Shown here: positions 28,088-36,034 of the stretch, one piece after another | How positions within the stretch are numbered: position 1 is the stretch's first letter | Layout: each line of letters opens with the position of its first letter | Assembly: GCA_017557505.1 (NCBI GenBank) | Contig: JAFYYP010000018.1 | Span: 1 to 57,850, forward strand | From: Bacillota bacterium | GTDB lineage: Bacteria > Bacillota > Clostridia > Peptostreptococcales > Anaerovoracaceae | Direction: 5' to 3' | Length of the DNA: 57,850 bases | Translations under genes and position numbers: made by a program | Notes under the pieces: model-generated | Told to the model about the DNA's origin: nothing | Databases searched by the model: none | What the model saw: only the letters and a program-made list of their open reading frames with translations

Positions 28088-28873
28088 ATGGCATTCGAAA
28101 ACCTGACGCCTGCTGAAATGCGGGCACTGATCCGCAAAGAAGAATATACCGGCCAGACCTCGGGCCTGTGCCCGGGCTATGCGCAGGCAAATCTCGTGGT
28201 GCTGCCTGAAGAGTACGCTTACGATTTTCTGCTGTTCGCCCAGAGGAACCCGAAGGCCTGCCCGCTGCTGGAAGTGACGGATACAGGCAGCCGCCTGCTG
28301 AAGGACATCGCGCCCGGTGCGGATATCGCAACGGATATCCCCCGCTACCGCATATATGAAAACGGCCTGCTGACCGGCGAAACTACGGACGTTTCCACCC
28401 TGTGGCGGGACGATCTCGTGAGTTTCCTGATCGGCTGCAGCTTCTCGTTCGAGGCCGATCTGCTGGCGGCGGACGTTCCGGTGCGGCAGATCGAAGAGGG
28501 AAAAAACGTGCCGATGTACGATACGGACATCCCGTGTGCGTCCGCCGGGGTGTTCCACGGCAACATGGTCGTCTCCATGCGGCCCATTCCGCACGATCTG
28601 GTCCCGAAAGCCGTGCAGATCACGGCGGGCATGCCCCGCGTACACGGCGCGCCTGTCCACATCGGAGATCCCGCGGCTATCGGCATCGCGGACCTGTCGA
28701 AGCCGGATTACGGCGACGCGGTCACGGTAAAACAGGGCGAAGTGCCCGTGTTCTGGCCGTGCGGCGTGACCCCGCAGAACGCGATCCTGCGTTCGAAGCC
28801 TTCGTTTGCCATTACCCATGCGCCGGGTCACATGCTGATCACCGACGTAAAAAACGTGAACCTGAAATATTGA
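28088..28873 (+). CDS. DUF1445 family putative hydro-lyase (D-glutamate cyclase N-domain type)
   Basis: 261 residues of the UPF0317/DUF1445 (PF07286) family: GLCPGYAQANLVVLP near the start, FLIGCSFSFEADLL, MYDTDIPCASAG, FHGNMVVSMRP and WPCGVTPQNA are family hallmarks. The human mitochondrial D-glutamate cyclase DGLUCY has this domain followed by a DUF4392-type domain, which here is the separate next gene. Conversion of D-glutamate to 5-oxo-D-proline is therefore a reasonable guess. It starts 9 bases after the reductase with AGGAGGATCTT as ribosome site. Confidence 0.88.
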   Translation: MAFENLTPAEMRALIRKEEYTGQTSGLCPGYAQANLVVLPEEYAYDFLLFAQRNPKACPLLEVTDTGSRLLKDIAPGADIATDIPRYRIYENGLLTGETTDVSTLWRDDLVSFLIGCSFSFEADLLAADVPVRQIEEGKNVPMYDTDIPCASAGVFHGNMVVSMRPIPHDLVPKAVQITAGMPRVHGAPVHIGDPAAIGIADLSKPDYGDAVTVKQGEVPVFWPCGVTPQNAILRSKPSFAITHAPGHMLITDVKNVNLKY

Positions 28874-28875
28874 TT

Positions 28876-29736
28876 ATGAACCCCGGACCCTTTATCGAAG
28901 ACATCATCCTGAAGTTCTCCCGGCGCGGCATGGAAAGGCTGCGTCCGTATCTTTCAGAACGCTATTGTGAAGACGCGGCAAAAGAGATCCTCTCCTGGCA
29001 AAGGGGCCCTGTGCTGCTCGCGACCGGTTTTTACGTGGCGGGCCATGCGGAAACGGACGGCCCGGCTGGTACGGTCGTACTGGCAAAAGCCCTGCAGAAG
29101 CTCGGTTTTGCACCTTTCGTGCTGACGGATGAGAACTGCAGTCACTATTTCGAACCGGAAGGGTTGGATACGATCTACATGTCCTACGAGGAGGGTGAGG
29201 ACTTCTGCCTGTCGCTGCTGGCGGATCTGCAGCCCGTGGGACTCATCTCGATCGAGCGCTGCGGCCGGAACGCGGAAGGCGACTATGCGAACATGCACGG
29301 CGAGAGCATCCGCAGCCATACGGCGCAGATCGACCGCCTGTTCGACGCGGCGTACGGCAAAGTGCCGACGATCGGCGTCGGAGACGGCGGCAACGAGATC
29401 GGTATGGGCAATCTGGCGGACGTGATCGAACAGGAGCTTTCCCTTGTGCCTTGCCGCACGAAGACGGACCGCCTCGTGATCGCGACGGTCTCGAACTGGG
29501 GCGCGTACGGCATCGCGGCATATCTGCAGATCCTGTCCGGCGTTCCGGTCTTTCCGCCTGTCGAAGAGGTGGAATCCTACCTTGCGCGGACCGTCGCATT
29601 GGGCAGCGTGGACGGCATGTCAGAGGAGAACGTGTGCCGGGTGGACGGTTTTTCGCTTGCGGAAAGCGAAGAAGTGTATGCGGCGCTGCAGAGAGCCGTC
29701 ACATCTTGTACAGCTCCCAGCGGCATTCGGGAATGA
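28876..29736 (+). CDS. DUF4392 family protein (D-glutamate cyclase C-domain type)
   Basis: 286 residues of the PF14336 type: RGPVLLATGFYVAG, ETDGPAGTVVLAKAL, LISIERCGRNAEGDYANM and TIGVGDGGNEIGMGN are recognised family blocks. It begins 2 bases after the DUF1445 stop and so is co-translated with it. The two genes together cover the two domains of animal DGLUCY. Its last 38 bases overlap the end of the convergent small gene on the minus strand. Confidence 0.87.
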   Translation: MNPGPFIEDIILKFSRRGMERLRPYLSERYCEDAAKEILSWQRGPVLLATGFYVAGHAETDGPAGTVVLAKALQKLGFAPFVLTDENCSHYFEPEGLDTIYMSYEEGEDFCLSLLADLQPVGLISIERCGRNAEGDYANMHGESIRSHTAQIDRLFDAAYGKVPTIGVGDGGNEIGMGNLADVIEQELSLVPCRTKTDRLVIATVSNWGAYGIAAYLQILSGVPVFPPVEEVESYLARTVALGSVDGMSEENVCRVDGFSLAESEEVYAALQRAVTSCTAPSGIRE

Positions 29737-29962
29737 AGTATTTCAGCTGGTAGCGCCGTTCGCAGCCATCGATGTCGCTCTGGCAGTCGTAGACGTAGAC
29801 CGGCACGCCGGCAAAGCGTTCCTGCGTTGCGGTGAGAATGTGCTTGACGTAGACGTCCCGGCACGTGCCGTCGGAGTCGGTATAGCGGAATTTATAGGGG
29901 AGGGGCTTGCCGCTCCCTTTGAAGACGACGATGGCGTCTATGGGTCTCATCAGAAGTTTCAT
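29699..29962 (-). CDS. small conserved-looking protein under an SOS-type promoter
   Basis: 87 residues (MKLLMRPIDAIVVFKGSG..., ending WELYKM), strongly charged and with no membrane segment or motif I can name. The opening RPIDxIVxFxGxGKPLPYKFRY resembles small Clostridia hypothetical proteins that I recall but cannot name. Evidence that it is real: the minus-strand promoter at 29999-30027 lies about 40 bases upstream with a LexA-type box inside, and GGACGGATCC precedes the ATG. The start could also be 12 bases later at 29950. A DNA-damage role is inferred from the promoter only. Confidence 0.65.
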   Translation of the reverse strand: MKLLMRPIDAIVVFKGSGKPLPYKFRYTDSDGTCRDVYVKHILTATQERFAGVPVYVYDCQSDIDGCERRYQLKYFIPECRWELYKM

Positions 29963-29998
29963 GGATCCGTCCGTCTCTAATCAAATGTTCGCAAGAAT

Positions 29999-30027
29999 AT
30001 TATAAAGAACATATGTTCTTTTCGCAA
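29999..30027 (-). promoter_or_regulatory. SOS promoter: LexA (Cheo) box inside -35/-10 spacer
   Basis: On the minus strand TTGCGA (30027-30022), 17 bases, TATAAT (30004-29999). The spacer holds the 16-bp perfect palindrome AAGAACATATGTTCTT (30005-30020), whose core GAACATATGTTC fits the Gram-positive LexA operator GAAC-N4-GTTC. Repressor bound there would cover both promoter elements. Confidence 0.78.
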
Positions 30028-30036
30028 GAGAAAAAG

Positions 30037-30086
30037 CGGCTGAGGAGCCGATTCCGGACAAGCTCGGCAATCTTCCCTTGCCGAGC
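30037..30086 (+). promoter_or_regulatory. structured 5' leader of the MBL-hydrolase gene
   Basis: CGGCT/AGCCG (30037-30041 with 30046-30050) and GCTCGGCAA/TTGCCGAGC (30062-30070 with 30078-30086, 9 perfect pairs). The second is flanked by CGGAC and GTCCG, which can pair outside it. No T-run follows, so it is not a plain terminator. No known riboswitch consensus was recognised. Confidence 0.4.
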
Positions 30087-30124
30087 GGTTCGAAACGGTC
30101 CGAAGGCGCTAATCCGGAGGTCAC

Positions 30125-30940
30125 ATGCTGAAACTCACTATCCTTTCCGAAAACAACACCCATACCAGGGAACCCTACCTGATGGGTGAACCCGGTTTCT
30201 GCTGCTATATCGAATGCAACGGCAAGCGCATGCTGCTCGACACCGGTTATTACGGCATTGCCGTGAAGAACGCGAAGACGCTCGGCATCGATTTGAACGG
30301 TCTCGACTATATCGCGATCTCCCACGGTCACGACGATCACACCCACGGACTGGGGCCGCTGCTGGAGGCGGGCATCGACGTCAGCCATACGAAGCTGACC
30401 GTCCATCCGAAAGCGCTGCGGCGCAAGATCGTGGACGGCGCGGACGCCGGCTTCCCCTGGCCGGAACAGGAGATCCGCAGCCGTTTCGATCTGATCGAGA
30501 CAGACAGACCGTTCGAACTTGCGGAAAACCTGTGGTATCTGGGTCAGATCCCGCGTACGAACGATTTCGAAAACAAGGTGCCCATCGGTTTCGTCGTGGA
30601 TGAGAACGGAGAAGAGCCTGACTTCATGACGGATGATACGGCGCTGGCTTATCAGACAGACGAAGGTATCTTCATCATCACCGGCTGCTCGCACAGCGGC
30701 ATCTGCAACATCTGTGAGTACGCGAAGAACGTGCTCGGCGACGAACGTTTGCTCGGGGTCATCGGGGGCTTCCATCTGCTGAAAGAAGGCCGCCAGCTCG
30801 ACGAGACCATCCGCTATTTCGAACGCGAGAAGCCCGGGAAGCTCTGCCCGTGCCACTGCATCTCCATGCGCTGCAAATTCCGCATCGCGCAGGCACTTCC
30901 CATCGAAGACGTCGCCGTCGGCTACGAACTGGAACTGTAA
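30125..30940 (+). CDS. MBL-fold metallohydrolase
   Basis: 271 residues of the metallo-beta-lactamase fold: LLDTGYYG, AISHGHDDHTHGL (the HxHxDH zinc ligands), ITGCSHSGICNI and VIGGFHLL. This arrangement belongs to the group related to archaeal dihydropterin ribofuranosyl-aminobenzene phosphate synthase and is widespread in anaerobes; the substrate is unknown. TCCGGAGGTCAC precedes the ATG. maf follows after 12 bases. The leader has two strong hairpins and an SOS box lies 105 bases upstream. Confidence 0.88.
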   Translation: MLKLTILSENNTHTREPYLMGEPGFCCYIECNGKRMLLDTGYYGIAVKNAKTLGIDLNGLDYIAISHGHDDHTHGLGPLLEAGIDVSHTKLTVHPKALRRKIVDGADAGFPWPEQEIRSRFDLIETDRPFELAENLWYLGQIPRTNDFENKVPIGFVVDENGEEPDFMTDDTALAYQTDEGIFIITGCSHSGICNICEYAKNVLGDERLLGVIGGFHLLKEGRQLDETIRYFEREKPGKLCPCHCISMRCKFRIAQALPIEDVAVGYELEL

Positions 30941-30952
30941 GAGGAAACGGAA

Positions 30953-31546
30953 TTGGACCTGAAACAGACGAACGTGGTCCTGGCGTCCGGCTCGCCCCGT
31001 CGCATCGACATGCTGCGCGCGGACGGCATCGAGCCGCTCATCGTGCGCCCGGACTGCGAAGAAAATATCCATATGGCGCTGACCCCCGCGCAAGAGGTCA
31101 TGGCGCTCGCGCTGCGCAAGAATCTGCGCGCTGTCGAAATGCTGAAAGAGCAGGGCAGCCTGCCGCAGGAGGGCGTCGTGCTGTCCGCCGACACCATGGT
31201 CGTTCTGGAGGGCGTGCCTATCGGAAAACCGGTGGACGAGGCGGACGCGTTCCGCATCCTCAGCGAGCTGAACGGCAGAAAGCACACCGTCTGCAGCGGC
31301 GCCTGCCTGTACGATCTGGCGAGCGGCCGCAGACAGTTGTTTTCCGAGGATACGGACGTGTATTTCATGACATACACGGACGAAGATATCCGCGCGTACA
31401 TCGCGACCGGCGAACCGATGGACAAGGCCGGCGCGTACGCGATCCAGGGCGGGTTCGCTCCCTACGTGATCCATACGGACGGTCCGTTGGACAACGTGAT
31501 CGGTTTCCCTTACGGAACGATCAAACGGATGCTGGAAATGTGGTAA
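30953..31546 (+). CDS. maf: Maf family nucleoside triphosphate pyrophosphatase
   Basis: 197 residues. ASGSPRRIDML is the Maf P-loop-like motif and LSADTMVV the catalytic Asp region, with GKPVDEADAFRIL and QGGFAPYV following. It removes pyrophosphate from non-canonical or modified dTTP/UTP nucleotides. The start is TTG at 30953 with GAGGAAA upstream; no ATG fits. maf is followed by radC and minD, the order seen in Bacillus and Clostridia maf-radC-mreBCD-minCD clusters. Confidence 0.93.
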   Translation: MDLKQTNVVLASGSPRRIDMLRADGIEPLIVRPDCEENIHMALTPAQEVMALALRKNLRAVEMLKEQGSLPQEGVVLSADTMVVLEGVPIGKPVDEADAFRILSELNGRKHTVCSGACLYDLASGRRQLFSEDTDVYFMTYTDEDIRAYIATGEPMDKAGAYAIQGGFAPYVIHTDGPLDNVIGFPYGTIKRMLEMW

Positions 31547-31582
31547 AATATGGAAATTTCCTGCAGAATATGATATGATGAA

Positions 31583-31606
31583 CTCCGGCCGGGAGCCGGA
31601 GTTTTT
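31583..31606 (+). terminator. hairpin at maf/radC junction: terminator and possible radC SD mask
   Basis: CTCCGGC (31583-31589) pairs with GCCGGAG (31595-31601) around CGGGA, followed by TTTTTATT. The GGAG at the 3' arm is also the only Shine-Dalgarno for radC, 8 bases before its ATG, so the same stem could limit radC translation. Confidence 0.7.
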
Positions 31607-31609
31607 ATT

Positions 31610-32329
31610 ATGACAAACGGATATGAAAGACAGATGCGCAGGGCAGCGATGCCCCTGGTGAAGGAGATGCCCGCGTCCGAACGGCCGCGTGAAAAAATGC
31701 TGGCGCAGGGAGCCGGGGCGCTGTCGAACACCGAACTGCTGGCTGTGCTGATCGCGTCCGGGTCCGGTACGGACAGCGCCGTATCGCTTGCCGCAAGAGT
31801 GCTCGCAGCAGAAGAGGGCAGCCTGGCCGCTCTTTCTTCGTGCCAGCCCGAAGATTACATGAAGATCCCCGGGATAGGCACCGCGAAGGCCTGCACGATC
31901 ACGGCTGCGCTGGAGCTGGGGCGCCGGGCCGCCACGATGCCGCCGTCCGGGAAGATCCCGCTCGAGAATTCGCGCGACGCAGCGGAACTGTTCATGGGGC
32001 AGCTGCGATACCTGAAGAAAGAGGTCATGGAGATCGCGCTCGTCAACGTCAAAGGCGAATTGATCATGCGCGAACGCATCGCGGTCGGTGGGCTGCGCAG
32101 CGCGCAGACGCAGCCGCGGGAAGTATTTGCGAACGCGATCCGCAAAGGCGCCAGCGGGGTCATCCTCGCGCACAACCATCCCAGCGGAGACCCGTCTCCG
32201 TCGAAAGAAGACGTCGCCATCACGAAACAGCTCGTAAAAGCGGGAAAGATCCTGGGGATCAACGTGCTGGACCACATCGTGATCGGCGACGGCCGCTACG
32301 TGAGTTTTGCTGACGAAAAACTGCTCTGA
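31610..32329 (+). CDS. radC: RadC family JAB-domain protein
   Basis: 239 residues. An N-terminal UPF0758 region with helix-hairpin-helix (MKIPGIGTAKACTI) precedes a JAB/MPN metal-binding domain with the AHNHPSGDPSPSKED signature. It was historically called a DNA repair protein; its biochemical role is unsettled. The ATG sits 8 bases after GGAG, which is part of the maf/radC hairpin. Confidence 0.94.
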   Translation: MTNGYERQMRRAAMPLVKEMPASERPREKMLAQGAGALSNTELLAVLIASGSGTDSAVSLAARVLAAEEGSLAALSSCQPEDYMKIPGIGTAKACTITAALELGRRAATMPPSGKIPLENSRDAAELFMGQLRYLKKEVMEIALVNVKGELIMRERIAVGGLRSAQTQPREVFANAIRKGASGVILAHNHPSGDPSPSKEDVAITKQLVKAGKILGINVLDHIVIGDGRYVSFADEKLL

Positions 32330-32370
32330 AAATTTTTTCTGATTTCGCTATTTTTATTCCACAAGCCCCC

Positions 32371-32399
32371 TTGCCGATGATAGAATTATCCTGTAAAAT
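32371..32399 (+). promoter_or_regulatory. promoter of minD
   Basis: TTGCCG at 32371-32376, 17 bases, TAAAAT at 32394-32399, with a predicted leader of about 26 bases ending in AGGAGTAGT before the ATG. Confidence 0.5.
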
Positions 32400-32431
32400 A
32401 TCCTGCGTTTGACAGGACATTCAGGAGTAGT

Positions 32432-33148
32432 ATGGGCATCGTTGCATTGGTCACCTCCGGCAAGGGAGGCGCAGGAAAAACCACGATAACGGTCAATTTA
32501 GGAGCAACTCTGGCGCAGAAAGGCGCGAGAGTCTGTTTGGTTGACTTCAACATGGGCCTGCGCAACATGGACATCTATCTGGGTATGGAGGACTGCAGCC
32601 TGTTCGATCTCGGCGACGTGCTGACGGGCGTGTGCAAAGTCGAAAAAGCCCTGGTGCGCGATGAGCGCTTCGGCCGCCTGTACATGCTGCCGTGTCCGCA
32701 GTTCAAGGAGATCAACGGCGTCACAGCCCAGCACGTCGCAGGTCTGTTTGCCGTGCTGAAGAAGAACTTCGACTACATTCTCGTCGACATGCCGACCGGC
32801 ATCGGTCAGACGATGGAGAACGCCGCCTCTGCAGCCGACATCGGCATCGTAGTGGTCACGCCGGATTACGTGTCCCTGCGCAATGCGGACACGGTCGACC
32901 GCAAGCTGGACGTCTGCGGACTCAAGAGACGCTGCTATCTGATCAACCAGGTCGACCTAGAACTCCTGCGCAGCAGAAGTGTGCCCGGAATCGAGCATAT
33001 CGCGCGCAACATGAGCACGCCCATGGCGGGCATCATCACGTGGGACGAGAATATCCATGCCGGCAACAACATGGGCAGCCCCGTCGTGCTGGCGTCCGAC
33101 TCCTATATCGCGAAGAATTTCAGCAGCATCGCGCTGCGGATCTTCTAG
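32432..33148 (+). CDS. minD: MinD-like ParA/Mrp ATPase, short form
   Basis: 238 residues. The deviant Walker A is SGKGGAGKTT with the signature lysine, then FNMGLRNMDIYLGMED (MinD-type), DMPTGIGQTMENAA and VTPDYVSLRNADTVDRKL. The order maf-radC-minD supports the MinD assignment. It stops at SSIALRIF, about 25-30 residues earlier than typical MinD, so the C-terminal amphipathic membrane-targeting helix is absent. The base sequence after the stop does not restore it in another frame. minC, minE and mreBCD are not nearby. It may be a soluble relative rather than a division-site selector. Confidence 0.8.
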   Translation: MGIVALVTSGKGGAGKTTITVNLGATLAQKGARVCLVDFNMGLRNMDIYLGMEDCSLFDLGDVLTGVCKVEKALVRDERFGRLYMLPCPQFKEINGVTAQHVAGLFAVLKKNFDYILVDMPTGIGQTMENAASAADIGIVVVTPDYVSLRNADTVDRKLDVCGLKRRCYLINQVDLELLRSRSVPGIEHIARNMSTPMAGIITWDENIHAGNNMGSPVVLASDSYIAKNFSSIALRIF

Positions 33149-33163
33149 CGCAAAAAAGACGAC

Positions 33164-33195
33164 GCCCTCCGGCCGTAAGACCGGAGGGCTTTTTC
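33164..33195 (+). terminator. terminator of minD
   Basis: GCCCTCCGG (33164-33172) pairs with CCGGAGGGC (33181-33189), followed by TTTTTCT. It lies between convergent minD and selD. Confidence 0.9.
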
Positions 33196-33204
33196 TATGC
33201 AGTT

Positions 33205-34245
33205 TTACTTCAGGAAGATGCGTTTTCCGCCCTGATATCCGCGGATGACGCCGATCTTCTGCGCGCTCAGGACCTGACCCTGCAGCATCGCAAGGCAGTG
33301 CTCCGCGTCTTCTTCCGCCACGGCTGCCAGCAGGCCGCCGGACGTCTGCGGGTCGAACAGGCAGTCGCAGACTGCTACAGGCACGTCGCCGGGATCGACC
33401 CGGCCTTCGCAGTGGTCGCGGTTGCGGTACATGCCTTCCGCCAGAACGCCCATGCGGGCGAATTTCAGGGCGGAGGGGAGGATGTCGATCTCTTTCGTGT
33501 CCACGAGCGCTTCGCAGTCCGTGCCGTCCACCATCTCGAACAGGTGGCCCATCAGGCCGAACCCCGTCACGTCGGTGCACGCGTGCACTTCGTGTTGCAC
33601 AAATACGTCGCGGGCCTTTTTATTCAGTTCCGTCATGATGCGGATCATGGCGGCCCGGTCTTCTTCCGAAACGAGGTCAGCCTTTGCGGCCGTCGTCAGA
33701 ATGCCTGTGCCCAGAGGCTTCGTGAGGATCAGCACGTCGCCCGGCTTCGCGCCGCAATTACGGTAGAACTTCTCCGGATGGACGTAGCCTGTGACGGAAA
33801 GGCCGTACTTGGGCTCCTCGTCGAAGATCGTGTGGCCGCCCGCCACGACGGCGCCGGCTTCGTAGACTTTGTCATAGCCGCCCCGCAGGATCTCCCGGAT
33901 GACTTCCTTGGGGAATCCTTTGGGCACGCCCATGACGTTCAGGCACGTCTTCGGCTCGCCGCCCATGGCGTAGACGTCGGACAGGGCGTTGGCCGCAGCC
34001 ACCTGGCCGAACGTGTATGGGTCGTCGACGACGGGAGGGAAGAAATCCACCGTCTGCACGAGCGCCAGTTCGTCGTTCACTTTATAGACGCAGGCATCGT
34101 CGCTCCTGTCGAAACCGACAAGAAGGGAAGGATCGCTCTGCATGGAAATGCCGTCTAAAACTTCAGCAAGAACTCCTGCTCCAAGCTTCGCTCCTCACCC
34201 GGCGCAGCCTGCAAGGTTCGTCAGTTTTATATCCTTTGCAGTCAT
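33205..34245 (-). CDS. selD: selenide, water dikinase SelD, itself a selenoprotein (TGA-encoded Sec17)
   Basis: Read through one in-frame TGA (34197-34195) the gene gives 346 residues, the normal SelD length. The N-terminus becomes KLTNLAGCAG-U-GAKLGAGVLAEVL, the family pattern in which Sec or Cys precedes the ATP-binding lysine. The rest has VQTVDFFPPVVDDPYTFG, AGGHTIFDEEPKYGLSVTG and DVTGFGLMGH. It makes selenophosphate for Sec and selenouridine synthesis. The start at 34245 has AAAGGAGGTGATCC, an almost perfect anti-16S site, whereas the ATG at 34143, after the TGA, lacks a site and the catalytic region. A SECIS-like hairpin follows the TGA. The host must therefore carry selA, selB and selC elsewhere. 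Confidence 0.93.
34158..34188 (-). promoter_or_regulatory. bacterial SECIS-like hairpin in selD
   Basis: Counting from the base after the UGA, AAGCUU (7-12) pairs with AAGUUU (32-37) and GCAGG (16-20) with CUUGC (25-29), leaving apical loop AGUU at 21-24. The loop contains the guanosine and U expected by SelB and sits about 20 bases from the UGA, within the usual range. Confidence 0.7.
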
Positions 34246-34297
34246 GAGCGGATCACCTCCTTTCCGTACGTTTTCCAGTGTTTTTCACAAAAACAAG

Positions 34298-34325
34298 TAT
34301 ATATCGTTTCCCTGATTTTGTGCAA
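34298..34325 (-). promoter_or_regulatory. putative selD promoter
   Basis: On the minus strand TTGCAC, 16 bases, TATATA, about 55 bases before the selD ATG. Confidence 0.4.
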
Positions 34326-34363
34326 GTACAACCGTTTTTTGTGTGGAAACACACAAGATTTGC

Positions 34364-34392
34364 TTTACAATTGACTGCATAAATTGTACAAT
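34364..34392 (+). promoter_or_regulatory. promoter of rny
   Basis: TTTACA at 34364-34369, 17 bases, TACAAT at 34387-34392. The leader to rny is about 88 bases. A small GTGTG/CACAC hairpin lies just upstream at 34341-34354. Confidence 0.6.
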
Positions 34393-34486
34393 ATATTGGT
34401 ATATTTTTGATTTTCTAACTGCGAGACGACAGTTTTAAGCATACAGTCAGAAAATTAAACACTATTTAACGCAGAGGAGGCGCGAA

Positions 34487-36022
34487 ATGCTTGTCAAAGC
34501 ACTGATTGCAATCGCCTTTCTCGCGATCGGAATACTTGTAGGTTACATCGTCCGGAAGAACACGGCTGAAAAGGTCATCGGCAGCGCCGAAACGCAGGCA
34601 AAGAACCTGATCCTGGACGCAGAGAACCGCTCCGAAGCCATCCGCAAAGAGACCCTGGCAGACGCCAGAGCGGAGGCTCATTCCATAAAACAAGATGCGG
34701 AAAGAGATATTCGCGAACGCAGAGAAGAGGTAAAGAAGACCGAAAGAAGACTGGTCCAGAAGGAAGAATCGCTGGACCGCAAGATCGAAAACATCGAGCA
34801 GAAAGAGGAGAGCATCTCGAAGAAGCAGAGAGCCCTGGCCGAAAAGGAAAAGGAACTCGACGGCTTTATCGAGAGACAGATCGCCGAACTCGAGCGCATC
34901 TCCGGCTGCACGGCGGAAGAAGCCAAGGCGCAGCTGCTGGAGAGCATCGAGAAGGACGTCCGCAGAGACGCTTCGCTCATGATCAAGGACATCGAGTCCA
35001 AGGCGAAGGAAGAGGCGGACCGCAAGGCCAAAGAGATCATCACCGGCGCCATCCAGCGCTGCGCGGCGGATCACGTGGCGGAGACGACCGTTTCCGTCGT
35101 GCCCCTGCCCAACGATGAGATGAAGGGCCGCATCATCGGCCGAGAAGGCCGCAACATCCGGGCTATCGAGACCGCGACCGGCGTCGACCTCATCATCGAC
35201 GACACGCCCGAAGCCGTCATCCTGTCCGGGTTCGACCCCGTCAGACGCGAGATCGCCAGAGTCGCTCTGGAGAAGCTCATCGTGGACGGACGCATCCATC
35301 CGGCCCGCATCGAAGAGATGGTCGAGAAGGCTGAGAAAGAAGTCAACACGATCATCAAGGAAGAGGGCGAGGCTGCCACGTTCGAGATGGGCATCCACAA
35401 CCTGCACCCCGAACTGGTCAAGCTGCTGGGCAGACTGAAGTACCGCACCAGCTACGGCCAGAACGTGCTGAAGCACTCCCTCGAAGTCGCCCATCTGGCC
35501 GGCCTGATGGCAGGCGAACTGGGCATGGATGTCAAGCTCGCGCAGAGAGCGGGCCTGCTGCACGATATCGGCAAGGCGCTGGACCACGAGATCCAGGGCA
35601 CGCACGTGGATATCGGCATCGACGTCCTCAGAAAGTACAAGGAATCCGAAGCGGTCATCGACGCGATGGCAGCGCACCACGGAGATTATGAACCCAAGAG
35701 CGCGGAGGCCATCCTGGTCGCTGCAGCGGACGCTCTGTCCGCCGCCCGTCCCGGCGCCCGCCGCGAGACGCTCGACACCTACGTCAAGCGCCTGCAGAAG
35801 CTCGAGGAGATCGCGAACACGACGCCCGGCGTCGAAAAGTCCTTCGCCATCCAGGCGGGACGCGAGATCCGCATCATCGCCCACCCGGACGAAGTGTCCG
35901 ACGACGCGATGGCGCTGCTGGCCAGGGAGATCTCCCAGAAGATCGAGAGCGAACTGGAATATCCGGGTCAGATCAAGGTGAACGTCATCCGCGAGACCAG
36001 AGCTGTAGATTACGCAAAATAA
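34487..36022 (+). CDS. rny: ribonuclease Y
   Basis: 511 residues. An N-terminal membrane helix ([17 protein letters not shown]) is followed by a charged coiled coil from about 30 to 190, a KH domain with [15 protein letters not shown] and an HD domain with [12 protein letters not shown] and [12 protein letters not shown]. It is the membrane-bound endoribonuclease that starts mRNA decay in many Firmicutes. GCAGAGGAGGCGCGAA precedes the ATG. The cysteine desulfurase gene starts 12 bases later, so they may be co-transcribed. Confidence 0.96.
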   Translation: MLVKALIAIAFLAIGILVGYIVRKNTAEKVIGSAETQAKNLILDAENRSEAIRKETLADARAEAHSIKQDAERDIRERREEVKKTERRLVQKEESLDRKIENIEQKEESISKKQRALAEKEKELDGFIERQIAELERISGCTAEEAKAQLLESIEKDVRRDASLMIKDIESKAKEEADRKAKEIITGAIQRCAADHVAETTVSVVPLPNDEMKGRIIGREGRNIRAIETATGVDLIIDDTPEAVILSGFDPVRREIARVALEKLIVDGRIHPARIEEMVEKAEKEVNTIIKEEGEAATFEMGIHNLHPELVKLLGRLKYRTSYGQNVLKHSLEVAHLAGLMAGELGMDVKLAQRAGLLHDIGKALDHEIQGTHVDIGIDVLRKYKESEAVIDAMAAHHGDYEPKSAEAILVAAADALSAARPGARRETLDTYVKRLQKLEEIANTTPGVEKSFAIQAGREIRIIAHPDEVSDDAMALLAREISQKIESELEYPGQIKVNVIRETRAVDYAK

Positions 36023-36034
36023 CACAGGAGAAGC

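Noticed and set aside
33205-34143. Conventional selD call starting at the ATG at 34143
   Set aside because: It lacks a ribosome site and the catalytic N-terminus. The reading through TGA from 34245 restores full length.
34341-34354. GTGTG-GAAA-CACAC as a selD or rny terminator
   Set aside because: The stem is short and AT-flanked with T residues before, not after, it on the plus strand, and it lies in a divergent promoter region.
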